In this document: piece after piece, positions 5,414 through 6,022 of the stretch
How positions within the stretch are numbered: position 1 is the stretch's first letter
How the letters are laid out: every line of letters begins with the position of its first letter
DNA from: Ruminococcaceae bacterium UBA5397
GTDB taxonomy: Bacteria > Bacillota > Clostridia > Oscillospirales > Acutalibacteraceae
Direction of reading: 5' to 3'
DNA: 6,022 bases
Assembly: GCA_002411615.1 (NCBI GenBank)
Contig: DHOF01000104.1
Span: forward strand, 1 to 6,022
Notes under the pieces: model-generated
Told to the model about the DNA's origin: nothing
The model's database searches: none
Seen by the model: only the letters and a program-made list of their open reading frames with translations
Program-made: the position numbers and the translations under genes

Positions 5414-6022
5414 CTATCCAACTTTTTCTAAGTTTTTTCTCAGTCGTTGAATGATCTTTTTTTCCAATCTCGAAATATATGACTGTGAAATTCCCAGTGC
5501 ATCGGCCACCTGTTTTTGCGTATGTTCTCTATGGTGATTGAGGCCAAAACGCAGCTCCATGATTTCACGTTCCCGCGGAACCAATCCCTGTACCGCCGAA
5601 AGGAGCATCCTTTTTTCCGCCTCTTGTTCGACTCCTCCGGAAACCAAATCACTTTCGCTTCCCAGAATGTCGGAAAGCAAAAGCTCATTGCCATCCCAAT
5701 CAACATTGAGCGGATCATCAATAGAAACTTCGCATCTCAACTGACTGGACTTTCGCAGATACATCAAAATTTCGTTTTCAATACACCGGGAAGCATATGT
5801 CGCAAGTTTGATTTTTCTCTCTGGACAAAACGTATTGACCGCTTTGATCAGTCCGATTGTCCCAATCGAGATCAAATCTTCCACATTTGCGTTGGGCGAT
5901 TCAAACTTTTTTGCAATATAAACAACGAGCCGAAGATTATGTGTAATAAGCGGTTCCCTTGCATTTGGCTTTTCATCCATAATGTCCTGCATCACTTTTG
6001 CTTCTTCCGCTTTCGAAAGCGG
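5414..6022 (-). CDS. sigE: RNA polymerase sporulation sigma factor SigE (5' end off the window)
   Basis: The reading frame is open to the right edge and shows 202 residues ending in LEKVG. It is the early mother-cell sigma factor, made as a membrane-associated precursor and activated by the SpoIIGA protease. The first visible residues ([10 protein letters not shown]) align with PLSKDEE near residue 38 of B. subtilis SigE (239 aa), so about 37 residues are missing, including the pro-sequence; no start codon is in view. Diagnostic segments, numbered from the edge, are [13 protein letters not shown] (29-41), [18 protein letters not shown] (48-65), [20 protein letters not shown] (71-90), [16 protein letters not shown] (106-121), [12 protein letters not shown] (150-161) and the helix-turn-helix [20 protein letters not shown] (173-192). 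In relatives spoIIGA lies just upstream of sigE, which would be beyond the right edge. A strong terminator follows the TAG stop. Confidence 0.96.
   Translation of the reverse strand, partial: PLSKAEEAKVMQDIMDEKPNAREPLITHNLRLVVYIAKKFESPNANVEDLISIGTIGLIKAVNTFCPERKIKLATYASRCIENEILMYLRKSSQLRCEVSIDDPLNVDWDGNELLLSDILGSESDLVSGGVEQEAEKRMLLSAVQGLVPREREIMELRFGLNHHREHTQKQVADALGISQSYISRLEKKIIQRLRKNLEKVG

Noticed and set aside
5995..5995. GTG at 5995 as the start of a short SigE
   Set aside because: The frame continues in SigE-like sequence (PLSKAEEAK) to the window edge, so this GTG is an internal valine codon and the gene is 5'-incomplete only because of the window boundary.
1..6022. Search for tRNA/rRNA genes, CRISPR repeats, insertion sequences and attachment sites
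   Set aside because: No tRNA cloverleaf, regularly spaced repeats, transposase or integrase motifs, or flanking direct repeats were seen by eye.

Overview
The window looks like a chromosomal segment of an endospore-forming, moderately low-GC Firmicute of class Clostridia. The proteins resemble Oscillospiraceae/Ruminococcaceae types most closely, but that is judged from memory of family sequences, not from a search. It holds genes for two compartment-specific sporulation sigma factors (sigE, mother cell; sigG, forespore), a YlmC/YmxH sporulation-family gene, and the start of rpsB (ribosomal protein S2).

Layout, right to left on the minus strand: sigE (its 5' end lies off the right edge); then, after a bidirectional terminator, cca on the plus strand, convergent with sigE; then a MATE efflux transporter gene on the minus strand, divergent from cca across a 207-bp promoter region; then sigG, preceded by a good forespore-type promoter; then a membrane-anchored C39-family cysteine peptidase; then ylmC; then the rpsB promoter, a structured leader of about 120 nt, and the first eight codons of rpsB at the left edge. 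There is no gene-free stretch over 300 bases.

How the genes relate: in Bacillus subtilis sigE and sigG are adjacent (spoIIGA-sigE-sigG). Here a tRNA CCA-adding enzyme and a drug/metabolite exporter sit between them, and sigE ends in a strong terminator, so sigG must depend mainly on its own promoter. That promoter matches the SigF/SigG class (GAATA, 18 bp, CATCCTT). No terminator is seen between sigG and the C39 peptidase gene, so the peptidase may be co-expressed in the forespore. A stable hairpin with a T-rich tail then separates the peptidase gene from ylmC, and its 3' arm contains the ylmC ribosome binding site. This is the most interesting regulatory structure seen.

I found no evidence of a mobile element, CRISPR array, phage gene or wholly new system. 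Most of the window is conserved core and sporulation sequence; the less usual points are the C39 peptidase, the ylmC hairpin and the split sigE/sigG arrangement.
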